DNA of 64,000 nucleotides from Botryosphaeria dothidea (lineage: Eukaryota; Ascomycota; Dothideomycetes; Botryosphaeriales; Botryosphaeriaceae), in assembly GCA_011503125.2 (NCBI GenBank), contig WWBZ02000022.1, forward strand, positions 1,364,001 to 1,428,000, read 5' to 3'. Every line of letters starts with the position of its first letter. Position 1 is the stretch's first letter. The translations under genes were made by a program, and so were the position numbers. Shown here one piece after another: positions 1 through 11,183 of the stretch. Below the pieces are notes generated by a model. That model made no database searches. It was not told the DNA's origin and was given only the letters and a program-made list of their open reading frames with translations.

Positions 1-3000
1 CCCAACCACCTCAGCCGCCCTACGCCACGCCGGATAGCTGGACGAACCATCCGGCCGGTCGTGCAGCGGGAAGCTCTCATGCTGCGTAAGAGCTGCGCAG
101 ATCCAACGTTCGTTCCCTCCTACTAGCCCCAGCACCCCAGCAAGTACATGCTGCCGCCCCGACGAGCCTCTAAAACAATTGTCCGCGTGAACGGCGTGTC
201 GGTAGGGATGCCGCTTCGATTTGCCATGTGGTCCTGAAACTGTCACCGCCTGCCAGCCCTGTGCGTTGTCATCTGCCTGGCCGTCCGGGGAACGACAGCT
301 TCCAAATTTCGATGCTCGCCAGCCTTGTCCTTTCCTGGCCTTCATCCGGGGAAACTGCGTGCTCTGGTCATCTCGATCAAGACACGCCGGCCCACCTATG
401 CTTCATGCATCGCACATCTCATCTCCCGTTCTCGCCACACCACTTCTTCCGCTCACGAGATGCCTTCCTGCAAGAACAGAGACGGCGTTGAAAAAAAGCC
501 CACATGTGCTGGACGCCTGGAGGTCTGCTGGCAGAGATCCTGCCGAGATGGCTCCGTCTTTAGATGGTCAGACAGCTATGTATTGCCCACTCGGCCACGT
601 CACAACGTCTTCCATCTTTCAAATTCATCTCGTTACTCTGCTTGCCACTTTCACTTCCTTTTGTCGGACATTCTTCGAGGGTGAAGAGGGACATGATCCG
701 CTCCGCTTAGCCGGGAACAATGGACCGTATCTATTGCGCAATAGTGTCTCGGGTCTACACACCTTTTGCCCCTTCTTCAGCTTGCGTCTCCACCCTGAAC
801 AGCCCCCCTACCATTTTCGGCCAAAGCTCTGTGTGCCCTGCTCCCCTATCAGCCACGAGGGAGAGGGGTGGGAGACAAAAATGAGCAATCACGAAGACCA
901 CGCAATCTACCCTTGCCGATGGTCGTTCCCGGGCCACAAGGCTTGTTCGTCGTCAAGCCTTATCCGTTCTACATTGAATTTTTGGAAGACACACAGCCCA
1001 TCCCTATCACCCCTTATACAGCGGTTTTAACGAGCTATCGTTGTGTCCGGATGATCGGCGGGTTGGACGCCTCGATTCGGGAATGATGAACCCTGTCCGA
1101 ATTAAACGGATCATGGTGCGCGGTTCACGATATCCTTTCTTTTTCCTCTCTTTCGCTCAGCCCTACGGGATGATGAGGAGACTGTGCGCCTTTTCTTTTT
1201 TAAATGCATCGTCATGCGTTGACATCCGATAGGGGAAAAGGAGGAACATGGTGCTCTTTGGGGAGTGCCGGCTACTCGTCGCTGTCCTTCAACCGAGTGT
1301 CTCGGCCTCATTCCGTCCGGGATGTAGGTCACTGATGAGTTGTAGAGCCTTTTTGGCTGATGCAGACAGCCTGCCGTGCACTGTCAAGGCAAATGTACTG
1401 GTGGATATTCATCATCGTTAGATCTGTTGCACCGAGATGGCGGAGTCCCTTTGCTTGGGTCTTGCTAATTATGAAGGCTCGTCTCGCAGACGTAGAGAAG
1501 ACATCAGACACGCAAAGCAACCATGCGCAACTTCCACTGAGCAAGGCCACGGATCGTCACCCGCAACTACTTCGGCGGTGATGTCATGCGTTCCCTTGTT
1601 TCTTTTTGCGCAGCCGGAAAACGTGGATACGACAGGGGACCTCGCTGACGAAGTACTTGCTGCGTGCATTGGTGGTAGTGCCTGTGCTACGCAGAGTCCG
1701 TGGTGAGCGCACGGGAAGGAAGCCGTGCAACGAAGCGACGGCACTTGGGGATGTTGAAATTTTTTTTATTGACATGGTAGCATTTTCGTAAGGGCTGTAT
1801 TCACTTCTGCTCTCGTCAGATGGAAAACTTCAACCTCTTTGGGAGTACATAGTTTCTCTGCTACTACCGTCGGGAGAAGACATCCCTCTCGACGACCGTG
1901 TACACCGTATTCCAGCACGGTCGCGCATCACGGGTCAACAAAGGACATCACGCACGCAAGGTAGGGCATCACCGCCACACGGGCTCTCGGGTCACCGTCA
2001 CGAGCACAAGCAGAAGCGCAAACGAACGTCCGGGCAAGAACAACAGGAACACTATTGATCCGTTCGGGGTGTTTTTTTTTTTGGATCGCCTAAGGATCCT
2101 AACTGAGACCAAATGCCAGAGAAGCAGAGAAAAACAAGAACCGGACCAGCCCCCTCCCCTTCGTTCCTTTTTGTTTTTCGTAAGAGCATTAAACAAGAAA
2201 TAGAGAAATAGAAAGAGGAGGCAAGAAAACGCCGGAAAGATGCTTAGTGAAGCCACAGCTGAAATAAAGGGAAATGGATCAAACGCTTCAACGCTGATGA
2301 GAGATCAAAAACACAAGGAGATGGGAGCAAACGTCTAGGTAAGGGATAAAGAGGAAAATAGCAGAAACTGCAACAGAAGAGACGGCAATCCTAAGGACAG
2401 CGTAAAATCGAAGAGTACTCCCAAACCGGCCAGAATAAAACCAGATACTCGCCCTTTTTCTCAAAACGACAAATCCCTGACTTTCCCTTGTACCCTGATC
2501 TCCTCCTACAAAACACCAATCTATATATGCTCCGATCGGTCTTTTCACCCCAGGTCTATAGAGACTGTAACGATGGTGCGGCAAGGACGAAGAACAAAAC
2601 GGCAAAGAACGGTCTATGTGTCGTGTGGTGGCAAAAAGAATGATGGTATCAGGCAACGAAAGACTCAAACAGAAAAAGAACGCGCATGGATAGACAACGG
2701 AAACAAACGAACGCTCGGAGTCATGGCATGAGGGAGATACAAAAAGGACGAAGCGCTAATGTGTAAAAGCGCGAACAGAACAAATCCAGAAGAAGCCGGC
2801 CAATCTGTTGTGGTGTCGTATGTCCGAAACGTATGCCAGAGATGTATGATGCAGATGGGATAAATGCGGCAAGGAAATGATGCGATGCGGAATCAGGTGT
2901 GATCGGCCAGCGATGACGATGATGACGGTAAGTGTGGTCGAGTGGCCTATTTTTCTTCCCCCCCTTCCCCCTCCTTTCTCCCTGTTCTTTTTGGGTTGTT

Positions 3001-3003
3001 GTT
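1..3003. other. Non-coding flank, no supported gene
   Basis: No gene can be supported here. Several overlapping open frames occur on the plus strand between about 220 and 1090, but they overlap each other in different frames, carry no recognisable domain, and have frequent cysteine, proline and serine runs typical of chance translation. The part nearest 3003 probably includes the 3' untranslated region of the transporter transcribed leftwards from 6003. A poly-T tract lies near 2071-2082. Confidence 0.5.
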
Positions 3004-6003
3004 TTAGAAGCTGAAAAGACCGCTCCTCTTCTTGCCGAACGGATAGATCACGAGCGCACTCAGGAACAAACCGACGGTGATACCGATGGCAACCTGAATG
3101 ACCGAGTAGCCGACGGTGAACGCGGCGCTGTTGAGGCTACTCGTATCCGTGGCCGACGGCGTCACAGTGCCGCCCGTCGTGGTGTTGTGGATGATCTGGT
3201 CCGCCGACGTGATGCCCGAGACGAGCGAGCCGCTAACGGCAAGGCCGGAGGGCACTTGTACGAAGATGGCCGGCAGCATCGCAGCTGCCGCGACACCGTA
3301 GCCGACCTTGCGCGTGCGGGGCGTGTAGACCTCGGAGGCGTTCTCGCTGCTGGGGGGCATGGCCTCCTCGAGGCGCTTGATGGACATACGAATCTCCTCC
3401 TTCTTGCCGGTGATCTTGCGGCGCAGGGCGCGGTAGCGCGGGCGCAGGTGATTCTCGTAGAGATCGAGGAAGAAGTTGTCGGCCTTGGTGCCGAGGCGCG
3501 AGTACAGGTTGGCCAGGGCGCCGATGGCGAGGGCACCGAGGGTGCTGCTGATCTGCGTGTTGCCCTGGAAGCGCTCGCTGCTGAACTTGGTGACGACGTA
3601 GCCGGCGAAGGAGATGACGACCATGACAGGCATTTGCTTCCACTTGGCTTGGTTGATGATGCAGAGGCACATGGTGAAGGCAGGCACGAAGAAGAAGGTC
3701 CAATTGGTCGGCATCTGGTTGCTGCACGAGGTTGCCGACGTGGCGTTCTTGTCCATGACGCCAAACAGAACGATGCCGATGGTCATACCAAAACCGAGAA
3801 AGAGCGAGTAGATGATGGCGTAGACCATGCGGACGGATCCAGCGACCAAGTGTTTGGACTGCAGTTCGGACGAAGCACACAGGACGATATAACCAGGGAG
3901 AATCAGGGCAATGCTACTCTGCGCCAGCGCGGAGAAGCAGAAGACCGAACCACCATTGATGGAGCCGAAGGCGCGGGCGAGGAACGAGGTCAGCACGGCG
4001 GCACTGATTTCGAAGACGTTGTTGAAGAGCGTGGACGACGGGGCTGCGATCAGCTGTAGGAACCCGACAAGGCATCCCAATATGAACGCAATTGGCAAGT
4101 CGATCAACCGGGCCTCGAACGCGAACGGACCGACAGTGGCGGAAGCCAAGCCATAAACAAGGACTAACGCCCAGGGCTTGAACTTCTGCGGACGCTTCAT
4201 GATGCCTTCGAGACGCTGCGTCGCCTCCTCGACGCCGATACGGTCATGCACGACATCCTTGTAGCAAGCGTGTGTGTCGCGTAACTTGCCCAAGTCGACA
4301 CCTTGAGTCTCACGTATCAGCTTCACCTCGGTCGTGTGAGTACTCGAGTCGTCGAAGGAGATGATCATGCAGCCTGGAATGTACAGAAACTGGCTCTCAA
4401 TCTCAAGCACGCGGGCAGACATCTTCATGCACTCCTCCAGCCTGTGAGTTGGGGCGCCATATTTCATCAGCGCCCGGCACAATTTCATCAAGTATCGCTG
4501 GCGGGCCATGACCTCGGAGATGTGCACCGTGATGCGGATCTCATCTTCCAAGCGTGGCTTGCTCAGTCGCTGCATGGCCGACGTGATGGCGCCGCCGCTG
4601 CGTGTCCGCTTGCCCATGCCCGGGCGCGATGCGCGCTTCAGCTTCTCGGCAACCTCCTGCTCGTACTCGCCAGGCGCACCGGCAGAGGCGAGCATTGACG
4701 ACGAGCCAACCAATTGGGCCAAAGAGCTCTGCGACTCCTTGGCTCCGTGGTGAGCGCCATGGTGGTTGCGGGCATACCAATGCCTCCTCTGGGCACCGCT
4801 GATAGGCGTGTTGGTTCCTGACGTTGGAGGAGAGTGCTGGGGTGTCATGGCAGGCGTCATACCAGGGGTGTTAGTCCCACTACCGAGCGTGGTGTTGCTG
4901 TTGGTGCGGGAATGGCCCCATTGAGCTCCGCCAGGCTGCATACCGCCTTGCGCACCATACAGGTTGAGCAGAGCACCGAAGATGCCTCCACGGTACCTGG
5001 CCGGCGGGGCAACATAGTCGTCAAAGCGTTGCTCCATGGTAGGTGTGGCAGGCCTTGAGATGAGCGGGATGGGCTCCGCATGGAGCGAGTTCCTTTGGGG
5101 TCCTTTCCGGGTATGATTTCTCACGAGCTTCTTGGCCTCATCCAGAGTGCTTTCCCTGGCCTTCCTCTTTGCTTCCTTCCTAGCCGCTTCTTCATCTTCG
5201 TCTCCCGAAGCGACATCCTCGAGATATGCTTCTCTGCGGCTCTGGCCGCTCAGGAAGCCGCCTGGCGTCGACTTCCGGGCCTTCGAAGGTCCAGCCTCCA
5301 TCCTCTCCTGTTCGAACGAGTTCCTCCTCGAGGACGGTGCCGACGCACTACCCACGCTCTTTGCCAATCGGTTCGCGCGGTCCAGGGCTTCATTTCTCGA
5401 CCTCTTTGCCGGGGTGTCCTCGTCCTCGGATTCGTCATGGCGCGAGGCAAAGGGGTTCAGACGGAGCGATGGGGTCTTCCGGATGGCGGGCTTGGGTCTG
5501 ACGGGCGTGGGCCGAACGGGCAAGGGCTGGCCGAAGGCTTCGTGCACGGCCTTGACGAGCTCCTCGGGAGCTGGAGGAGCGCTCTGGCGCGTGGGCGTGG
5601 GCGAGAGGTAACCCTCGCCAATGGGGGTGGTGGCCCCAGAGGTCGGGTTGGAGGGGAGGCCTGCATAAGTGGAATGCGGACGAGGCTGGAGGTGGCCTTC
5701 TGCATTTGGCGAGTCGTCGTCGCCGGAAGAGGGCGCGGAGGTGAAGCCGACTCGCTTCCCCTTGGGTTTTGTTCCGGTGTGGTGAGTGTTGTTTCCAGGC
5801 TCGTCGGGCGAGTTGGTGCCGTCAGTGACGATTTGAGGCACGTTTGGATGGCCGAAGGGCGAGTCGCCGCCGTTTGACGGCCCGTCCCTAGGTTCTGAGG
5901 CCATCTCCGCAAAGAGGTACTCGTCTTCGGCGGAGGCGTGGAGGTCCCATTGGGGGTTCATATGTGAAAGTGGGTACGGAGAAGCTATGACGTTCTCGCT
6001 CAC
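3004..6003 (-). CDS. ThrE/DUF1212-family membrane transporter, Prm10-like
   Basis: Uninterrupted 999-residue protein. Residues 1 to about 490 are low-complexity, rich in Ser, Pro, Gly and charged residues, and are probably disordered cytoplasmic sequence. From about residue 499 the sequence matches the ThrE-type threonine/serine exporter fold shared with yeast pheromone-regulated membrane protein Prm10: a soluble segment (MARQRYLMKLCRALMKYGAP, then PGCMIISFDD) followed by about ten hydrophobic helices between residues 607 and 993, ending in a short basic tail. In bacteria the family exports Thr and Ser; in fungi the substrate is not established, so transport is inferred. The first ATG at 6003 is used; Met15 and Met34 in the same frame are possible later starts. 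No intron is needed. It stands alone, flanked by long non-coding stretches, and its location is likely plasma or vacuolar membrane. Confidence 0.88.
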   Translation of the reverse strand: MSENVIASPYPLSHMNPQWDLHASAEDEYLFAEMASEPRDGPSNGGDSPFGHPNVPQIVTDGTNSPDEPGNNTHHTGTKPKGKRVGFTSAPSSGDDDSPNAEGHLQPRPHSTYAGLPSNPTSGATTPIGEGYLSPTPTRQSAPPAPEELVKAVHEAFGQPLPVRPTPVRPKPAIRKTPSLRLNPFASRHDESEDEDTPAKRSRNEALDRANRLAKSVGSASAPSSRRNSFEQERMEAGPSKARKSTPGGFLSGQSRREAYLEDVASGDEDEEAARKEAKRKARESTLDEAKKLVRNHTRKGPQRNSLHAEPIPLISRPATPTMEQRFDDYVAPPARYRGGIFGALLNLYGAQGGMQPGGAQWGHSRTNSNTTLGSGTNTPGMTPAMTPQHSPPTSGTNTPISGAQRRHWYARNHHGAHHGAKESQSSLAQLVGSSSMLASAGAPGEYEQEVAEKLKRASRPGMGKRTRSGGAITSAMQRLSKPRLEDEIRITVHISEVMARQRYLMKLCRALMKYGAPTHRLEECMKMSARVLEIESQFLYIPGCMIISFDDSSTHTTEVKLIRETQGVDLGKLRDTHACYKDVVHDRIGVEEATQRLEGIMKRPQKFKPWALVLVYGLASATVGPFAFEARLIDLPIAFILGCLVGFLQLIAAPSSTLFNNVFEISAAVLTSFLARAFGSINGGSVFCFSALAQSSIALILPGYIVLCASSELQSKHLVAGSVRMVYAIIYSLFLGFGMTIGIVLFGVMDKNATSATSCSNQMPTNWTFFFVPAFTMCLCIINQAKWKQMPVMVVISFAGYVVTKFSSERFQGNTQISSTLGALAIGALANLYSRLGTKADNFFLDLYENHLRPRYRALRRKITGKKEEIRMSIKRLEEAMPPSSENASEVYTPRTRKVGYGVAAAAMLPAIFVQVPSGLAVSGSLVSGITSADQIIHNTTTGGTVTPSATDTSSLNSAAFTVGYSVIQVAIGITVGLFLSALVIYPFGKKRSGLFSF

Positions 6004-8216
6004 GCCGCAACAAAGAAGACCAGCTGATGCGAGGAGAGAGGGTCCGATCTACGCTCTGGACCACTCTACTCGGCGGTGTATGGGTCCAGATGTACGTGGA
6101 GAGTGGGCACCGCACAGGACAAAGGGACCTGGCGAGATTTCAGAGGTATAGTTGGGCCTCAACCGGGCAGGTGTTGCAGCAGATGGCTCGGAGGGGGCAA
6201 GTCTCACAATGCGTGAGTGTTGAGGAGTCACAGACGAGAGGGCAATTTTAATGGAACGACAGTGCTTGGAGGGCGTGCGGTGCGGCGGGATCGACTGGGT
6301 ACACGGGCGGACTGGTGCTTTGCACGGGAGTGGTCATCAGGGCGGGTCTAAAAAGCAGGATGGTCACCACGACAGCTCGCACTTCTTTCCCTGGATGACC
6401 GACTCGTCATCGCATCACCGCAGCAGGGAGGCGGCGTCTAGCGGGGATGGCCGGCTCGGTCGCAGGGCTTTCTCTCGTCAGGGTTTGGCAGACCCACAAA
6501 TTGTCCTGACGAGGCGGGCTCTGTTATTTTTGGGATTTGGTTCTCCTCTACTACTGATTGCTCTCCCCACCAGGCGCGCGCTCGCACGGGACAGATGGCG
6601 TGCACCGATACGGGTGGAGGACGCGTGTAGTGCGACCATCACCATCAGACACTTCGCAGCTCCTGTGTCGCGAAAGCTGCCGGCGGTTTTCTCGGAGCCG
6701 CGGACTCGGGAGGGCGTGAGGAGAGAAAGTATGGCTTGCCGTGGTCGTCGAGAGATCCGGCCGGAGCGTGAGAACGGGGCCCGTATCTCCTGCCATACAG
6801 ATCATGGCCCGTCCGCAGCAGCCAGCCAGCAATTCGAGTCGCATGGCATGTGAAATGATCTGCCACTACAAGCTTCGAGAACGCTCTGCAGCCCGTCCGC
6901 TTATCAGCACGCGAGCCGCCACGCCCGACAGAGCCGCCGCACGCCAGCGACAGTAAGATTTCGAAATTTTCCAGCTGGCACCGGCGTGCAATGCGCGCTG
7001 GATGGCAGGAGAGAAAAAAATTGCTGACCTGGGCCGCCACGCGCGCGCGCCGGGATAAGCAGCGCGCTGGCTGACCCGGGAAACGGTCGGTGGGTTGAGG
7101 TATGGTTCGTGGTGGCGACTTCGCCCCTTGATTCGCGGCAGATGCAAAAGCGCCGCATGTCTGCACGCCATCGTCGCTTTCATCCGGCGGCTTTCCGATC
7201 CGGGCCATCCGCCGTCGCCTTGCGCTGGGCAGGGACCGTTCCTGGACCGGCTGCTGAAAAGCCACAAAGCCTATCGCAACATTGAGTGGGAGCGCGTGGG
7301 ACTGGGCCAGAAGGTAAGCCGAGCAGGCGTGGCAGAGTACGAAGAAGATCGTGTTTCAGCAGCTGGAGAGCTGGCCAGGCGTGTCTCTGGCACGTGTTCT
7401 GGCCGACGGAGAAAAAAAGTGGCGCTGTTCGGGAGCGCTACGCAGCGGAAGGCCTTCCGTGGCAGGCGGCTCCCTGCGTGGCTGCCTCTGGTGTTGAGGT
7501 ACCTTGCCTGAGGCTTAGACGTGCGTATAATCTGTGGAACTGCCCGTTGACCGGTCGCGACATGACGACGGTCAGCGAACGCTGACGTCCCTCGCCGACG
7601 GGTTTCAGTCGCGGTCGCGCGCTGGAGCTCAGCGGGCTGGCGGCGGCCTTTTTTGTGCTGCGGCTAAGCGCTGGCCTGCCGATCCGCCGTGCCTCACCGT
7701 CTGCCAGCGCTTAACCACCAGCTGTTGTCCACCATCCACAGCCCGCCCTGCCAGCCTGTCGTCCGCCGCGAGCCAACGAGCGCCCGCCCGCTCTATGCTG
7801 GGCGCTTCGCTGCAGTCGCCTCGCGCTGCAATGTGCAGCCAGCGCCCTATGACAGCATCGCGGCGCCTGCAGCAAAATAGCCGTCCGTTGCTGGGCGCTT
7901 GCCCGCAACGCGACCGAGTACATATCAACAAACCCATTTCTCGCGCCCACTACTGACTGCCATGCATTCTCACTGACACGCCTCCTGTTTGATCGCTTTC
8001 AAGTTTTTTTTCCCTTTACCTCTTTCATTTCGTCGCTTTTTTCCGCATTCCACCCCCAAGCCGTTGACCGGCTCTAATAATCCAGCCCGACTCAGACGCT
8101 CCTTCCAACTCAATGTCGTAATAACAAGCCCAGGCCCTTTCCAGGTGCGTGCCGCCCGCGCGCCGTCCGCCTGCTCCGCGGAACTTAACATCAAACATGT
8201 GTAGTTCTGTAAAAAT
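6004..8216. other. Intergenic region between divergent genes
   Basis: About 2.2 kb between the divergent Prm10-like and CFEM genes, holding both promoters. GC-rich with short runs of alternating CG (about 7038-7050). Open frames on both strands here overlap each other and show no domain, so none is called. The last 200 bases, pyrimidine-rich, are probably the 5' leader of the CFEM gene. An upstream ATG near 8197 opens a frame that overlaps the CFEM start out of frame. Confidence 0.5.
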
Positions 8217-11183
8217 ATGTTTCCCGCTTTGCATAAAAAGTTCCTCATCATTACGCCCTCACTGGCCTCGGCCTTCCCCGAAGCCACCTCAACAATCACG
8301 ACGTCCGCATCGTCGCCGTCCTCAACCCCACTGCCGGTCTCTCTGCAGGCCTTAATTCCGGAATGTGCACAGGGCTGCGTGGAGTCTATTTTGTTCGACG
8401 AGTGGCCGTTGGGCTGTGCGAGTTCGGGTGATCTGGAGTGTCTATGCTCCCGCTATAGCACCACCGGTCTTACTCTGGGCGAAGCTGCATATGCTTGTGC
8501 CGTGACCTCGTGTGCCTCATCGACGCCCGATCTCGCATCGACGTACAGCATATGCTCGGGCCAAGACGGTGCCGTCGTGGCCACACACAGCACCCTAACC
8601 TTCACCGCGCATATCACGAGCACAGCCGACACCACCGCCGAGACTGCATCCTCCACCTCGATAAGATCGAATACGACGTCCACTCGCCTCTCGTCGAGCA
8701 CGTCCTCGTCCCGCTCCAGCAGCTCTCGGACCACTTTGGACTCCTCGACGACCCCCGCGTCTTCCGCGTCTTCTACGTCGTCTGTTCCGTCCTCCACGAG
8801 CTCCCAGGCACCGGCCTCTTCGTCAGCTGCAGCAGCGGCGGCGGCGCCAGGATCTTCATCCAATGATGGCAATGGACTCAGCACCGCGCAGATTGTCGGC
8901 ATTTCGGTGGCCAGTGTGTCGGCAGTGGTCTTGGCAGTGGGCGTTTTGTTCCTGATGGCCTGTCTTCGCAAGCGTGACAGGAAAAAGCAAGAAGTGTCAG
9001 AGAAGCAGGGCAGGTCAATGTTTGCCTTGACGCCGCCGTCGCATGACAATGTTGCCATGTCGCCCAGCGCTCTCGAGCAATTCCCATCGCCGCCCCGCAA
9101 CCGCAAGGATCCGCGTAATGGGGCAGGCGTTGGCACTGGTATCTCCATCCCGCAGATGCGCGTGGATGCTGCATCTCCACCGAGGCAAAGAGCACCAACG
9201 CCTTTGGAGAACATTGGTCTTGCAATTACTGAAGACTCGCCAATTGCATCGCCGGCAAGCTTCTCGAGCAACCGGACAGTCTCCCAGCTCCTGCCAGACA
9301 AACCTGAGCCGGTGATGCCTCGCCAGCCAGATGCTGTGCCCAAGTCGCCAGTGCCCACCTCAGCCCCGTTCATTGCGAAGAGGAAGAAGCCTTCTCAACG
9401 GGACAGCTCAATGACCCAAGATACGGTCTTCGAGGATATGGCTTTTGAGGAGGATACGGCGGTCCGCAAATCCATGTACCCGGCCAAGGCCGTTTCCGTT
9501 CCCCCGCGGAAACAACAGCCTCCTCCGATCGCTCCACCAGTGAGACCATACAGGCCCCCACCCAGCTTTGCGCAAGAATACACGGCGAGTCCGGACACCA
9601 CACGACAGCCATCGTTGTCCCTCACGATTCCTCCGCAGGGGAGACAGTATCCGCGCCAGCCTACGCCTTCTCCCCCGCCGATCCCGTCCCCATTGAGGAT
9701 AGCGAGGCCGCCGAATGTAGCTAAACCTCCAATTCCCCTGTACAATCATCGGCCTGCCGCCGCAGTGCTGCCGCCAGCGACAGACGCGCACAGCAGCGGC
9801 TCGAGCGGCAGCACGAAGTTCACGGGCACCAACTCCACGGCCAGCTCATCCTACATCCCCGCCTACTATACCAGTCCGCCGACCAGCATCCTGCAGACGC
9901 CGCCCGAGAGCTACGGGGGGCACGGAACCAGTGCCGCCTTCAGCAACAACGGGCCGGTGCCGCAGACCCAGTCGACTTCATGGTCCCCACAACGGCAAGC
10001 TCAGACCACGTCTCCACCGCACGCGACAACGAGCACCACCCAAAACCGGTTGCCGCCCCAGCCTCAGCCGGCGTTTGCGCATCCTGGTCCTTCGACGACT
10101 GGTCACCAGCAGCGGACGACGCAGCAGGGCACGCAAGCGAACCCACCAGCCCTGTGTCAATGGTATCCACCTCCCGCGCCTGTAGCGGCTGTCCCCGCCA
10201 ACGGCCATCAGCAACAACCTGTTTTCCCTCCTCCGCATCGCCAGCACACTAGCGCTGGCAGCACGAGCCTCGCGGAACCGCCTGCATCTGCGAAGAGCCA
10301 GGGCAGCCAATACATCCCCTACTCTGTGCCCACCGCCTACGCCAGGCCCCCACTGCCGCCTCAACCCCAGAGTCCCTCCCGTCTTCCTCGCGGCAATGCC
10401 CGTGATGCTCGCGCTGCCGGTCAACAGACGGCCACGACACGTCCTCGGCTCATCAAAGGAGATCGGGTCCAGCGCTCCACCTCGAGTGCGTCCATGACGT
10501 CCTTCGAGAGTGCGAGCCCGGACGACCCTTCACCGCCCGAGGACGAGGAGACGGCCGCCAAGCAGCTTGGCCCGGATCATCATCCGCAGCATCATCGTCG
10601 CCAAACATCAGCAGAGACGGGCAGCCACCGCCGTCATAATCATCCTGTTCAGCAGATGAGCAGCGGACGGTTGACCCCAAATGCAAACGAGGCGGACGAG
10701 GATGATGCCGATGCTGACCGCTCCCCCATCTCCGACATCAGGTATCCCAAGGTGCCCCGCGCAAGCAACCAGGCCGTGCCTCGCTCGAGCCCGAACGCGG
10801 GGCCGCGCACCGCGACGCCGAGCCCTCGCGTCAATCAGCAAGGTGACGCTTTCCCCTCTGTCGCCAATAGCCCACAGGGATTGTTGGCGCGGAGGAGGGG
10901 CGAGGGTAACGGCCTGCTAATCGATAGCGGCAGCGGCACGCCGACGAAGAAGGGTTCCGGGAGTCCGCGGACGCCGGAAAATCGAATCATCGGCGGCGGC
11001 GGCAGCGGAGACGAGGAGAAGGATCAGGCGAGGAAAAGCAGTGCGGCGCTGCCGCCGGCGGAGAGGGGAGTGGGCGACGCGACCATCGCAACGCCGACGT
11101 GGGTGCCTCGTTTGACACCCACGAGAAGGGGCGACGACCTATATCTCGCGGTAGCGTATGCCAGTAAGGAAGGGATTCCATGA
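8217..11183 (+). CDS. CFEM-domain single-pass membrane protein with long cytoplasmic tail
   Basis: 988 residues in one exon. The N terminus has a lysine pair followed by a short hydrophobic run (FLIITPSLASA), compatible with a weak signal peptide. Residues 50-113 carry eight cysteines in CFEM-like order (ECAQGC, then GC, LECLC, YAC, TSC, SIC). A Ser/Thr/Ala-rich stalk (about 120-215), likely O-glycosylated, leads to one transmembrane helix (226-249) with a basic stop-transfer sequence RKRDRKK. About 740 residues of Pro, Gln, Ser and Thr-rich cytoplasmic sequence follow. CFEM proteins act at the fungal surface in haem uptake, adhesion and sensing. The single-pass layout with a long tail resembles a wall sensor or adhesion receptor rather than a GPI-anchored haem carrier. 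The start is chosen for its A at -3, but an upstream ATG near 8197 is out of frame, so an unseen 5' exon cannot be excluded. Confidence 0.8.
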   Translation: MFPALHKKFLIITPSLASAFPEATSTITTSASSPSSTPLPVSLQALIPECAQGCVESILFDEWPLGCASSGDLECLCSRYSTTGLTLGEAAYACAVTSCASSTPDLASTYSICSGQDGAVVATHSTLTFTAHITSTADTTAETASSTSIRSNTTSTRLSSSTSSSRSSSSRTTLDSSTTPASSASSTSSVPSSTSSQAPASSSAAAAAAAPGSSSNDGNGLSTAQIVGISVASVSAVVLAVGVLFLMACLRKRDRKKQEVSEKQGRSMFALTPPSHDNVAMSPSALEQFPSPPRNRKDPRNGAGVGTGISIPQMRVDAASPPRQRAPTPLENIGLAITEDSPIASPASFSSNRTVSQLLPDKPEPVMPRQPDAVPKSPVPTSAPFIAKRKKPSQRDSSMTQDTVFEDMAFEEDTAVRKSMYPAKAVSVPPRKQQPPPIAPPVRPYRPPPSFAQEYTASPDTTRQPSLSLTIPPQGRQYPRQPTPSPPPIPSPLRIARPPNVAKPPIPLYNHRPAAAVLPPATDAHSSGSSGSTKFTGTNSTASSSYIPAYYTSPPTSILQTPPESYGGHGTSAAFSNNGPVPQTQSTSWSPQRQAQTTSPPHATTSTTQNRLPPQPQPAFAHPGPSTTGHQQRTTQQGTQANPPALCQWYPPPAPVAAVPANGHQQQPVFPPPHRQHTSAGSTSLAEPPASAKSQGSQYIPYSVPTAYARPPLPPQPQSPSRLPRGNARDARAAGQQTATTRPRLIKGDRVQRSTSSASMTSFESASPDDPSPPEDEETAAKQLGPDHHPQHHRRQTSAETGSHRRHNHPVQQMSSGRLTPNANEADEDDADADRSPISDIRYPKVPRASNQAVPRSSPNAGPRTATPSPRVNQQGDAFPSVANSPQGLLARRRGEGNGLLIDSGSGTPTKKGSGSPRTPENRIIGGGGSGDEEKDQARKSSAALPPAERGVGDATIATPTWVPRLTPTRRGDDLYLAVAYASKEGIP

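Noticed and set aside
221..1030. A 269-codon open frame on the plus strand
   Set aside because: It overlaps other frames in different phases, has no domain or intron structure, and its translation looks like chance sequence rich in Cys, Pro and Ser.
2932..4059. A 375-codon plus-strand frame
   Set aside because: It lies antisense to the conserved C-terminal membrane part of the Prm10-like gene; the conserved domain on the minus strand explains it.
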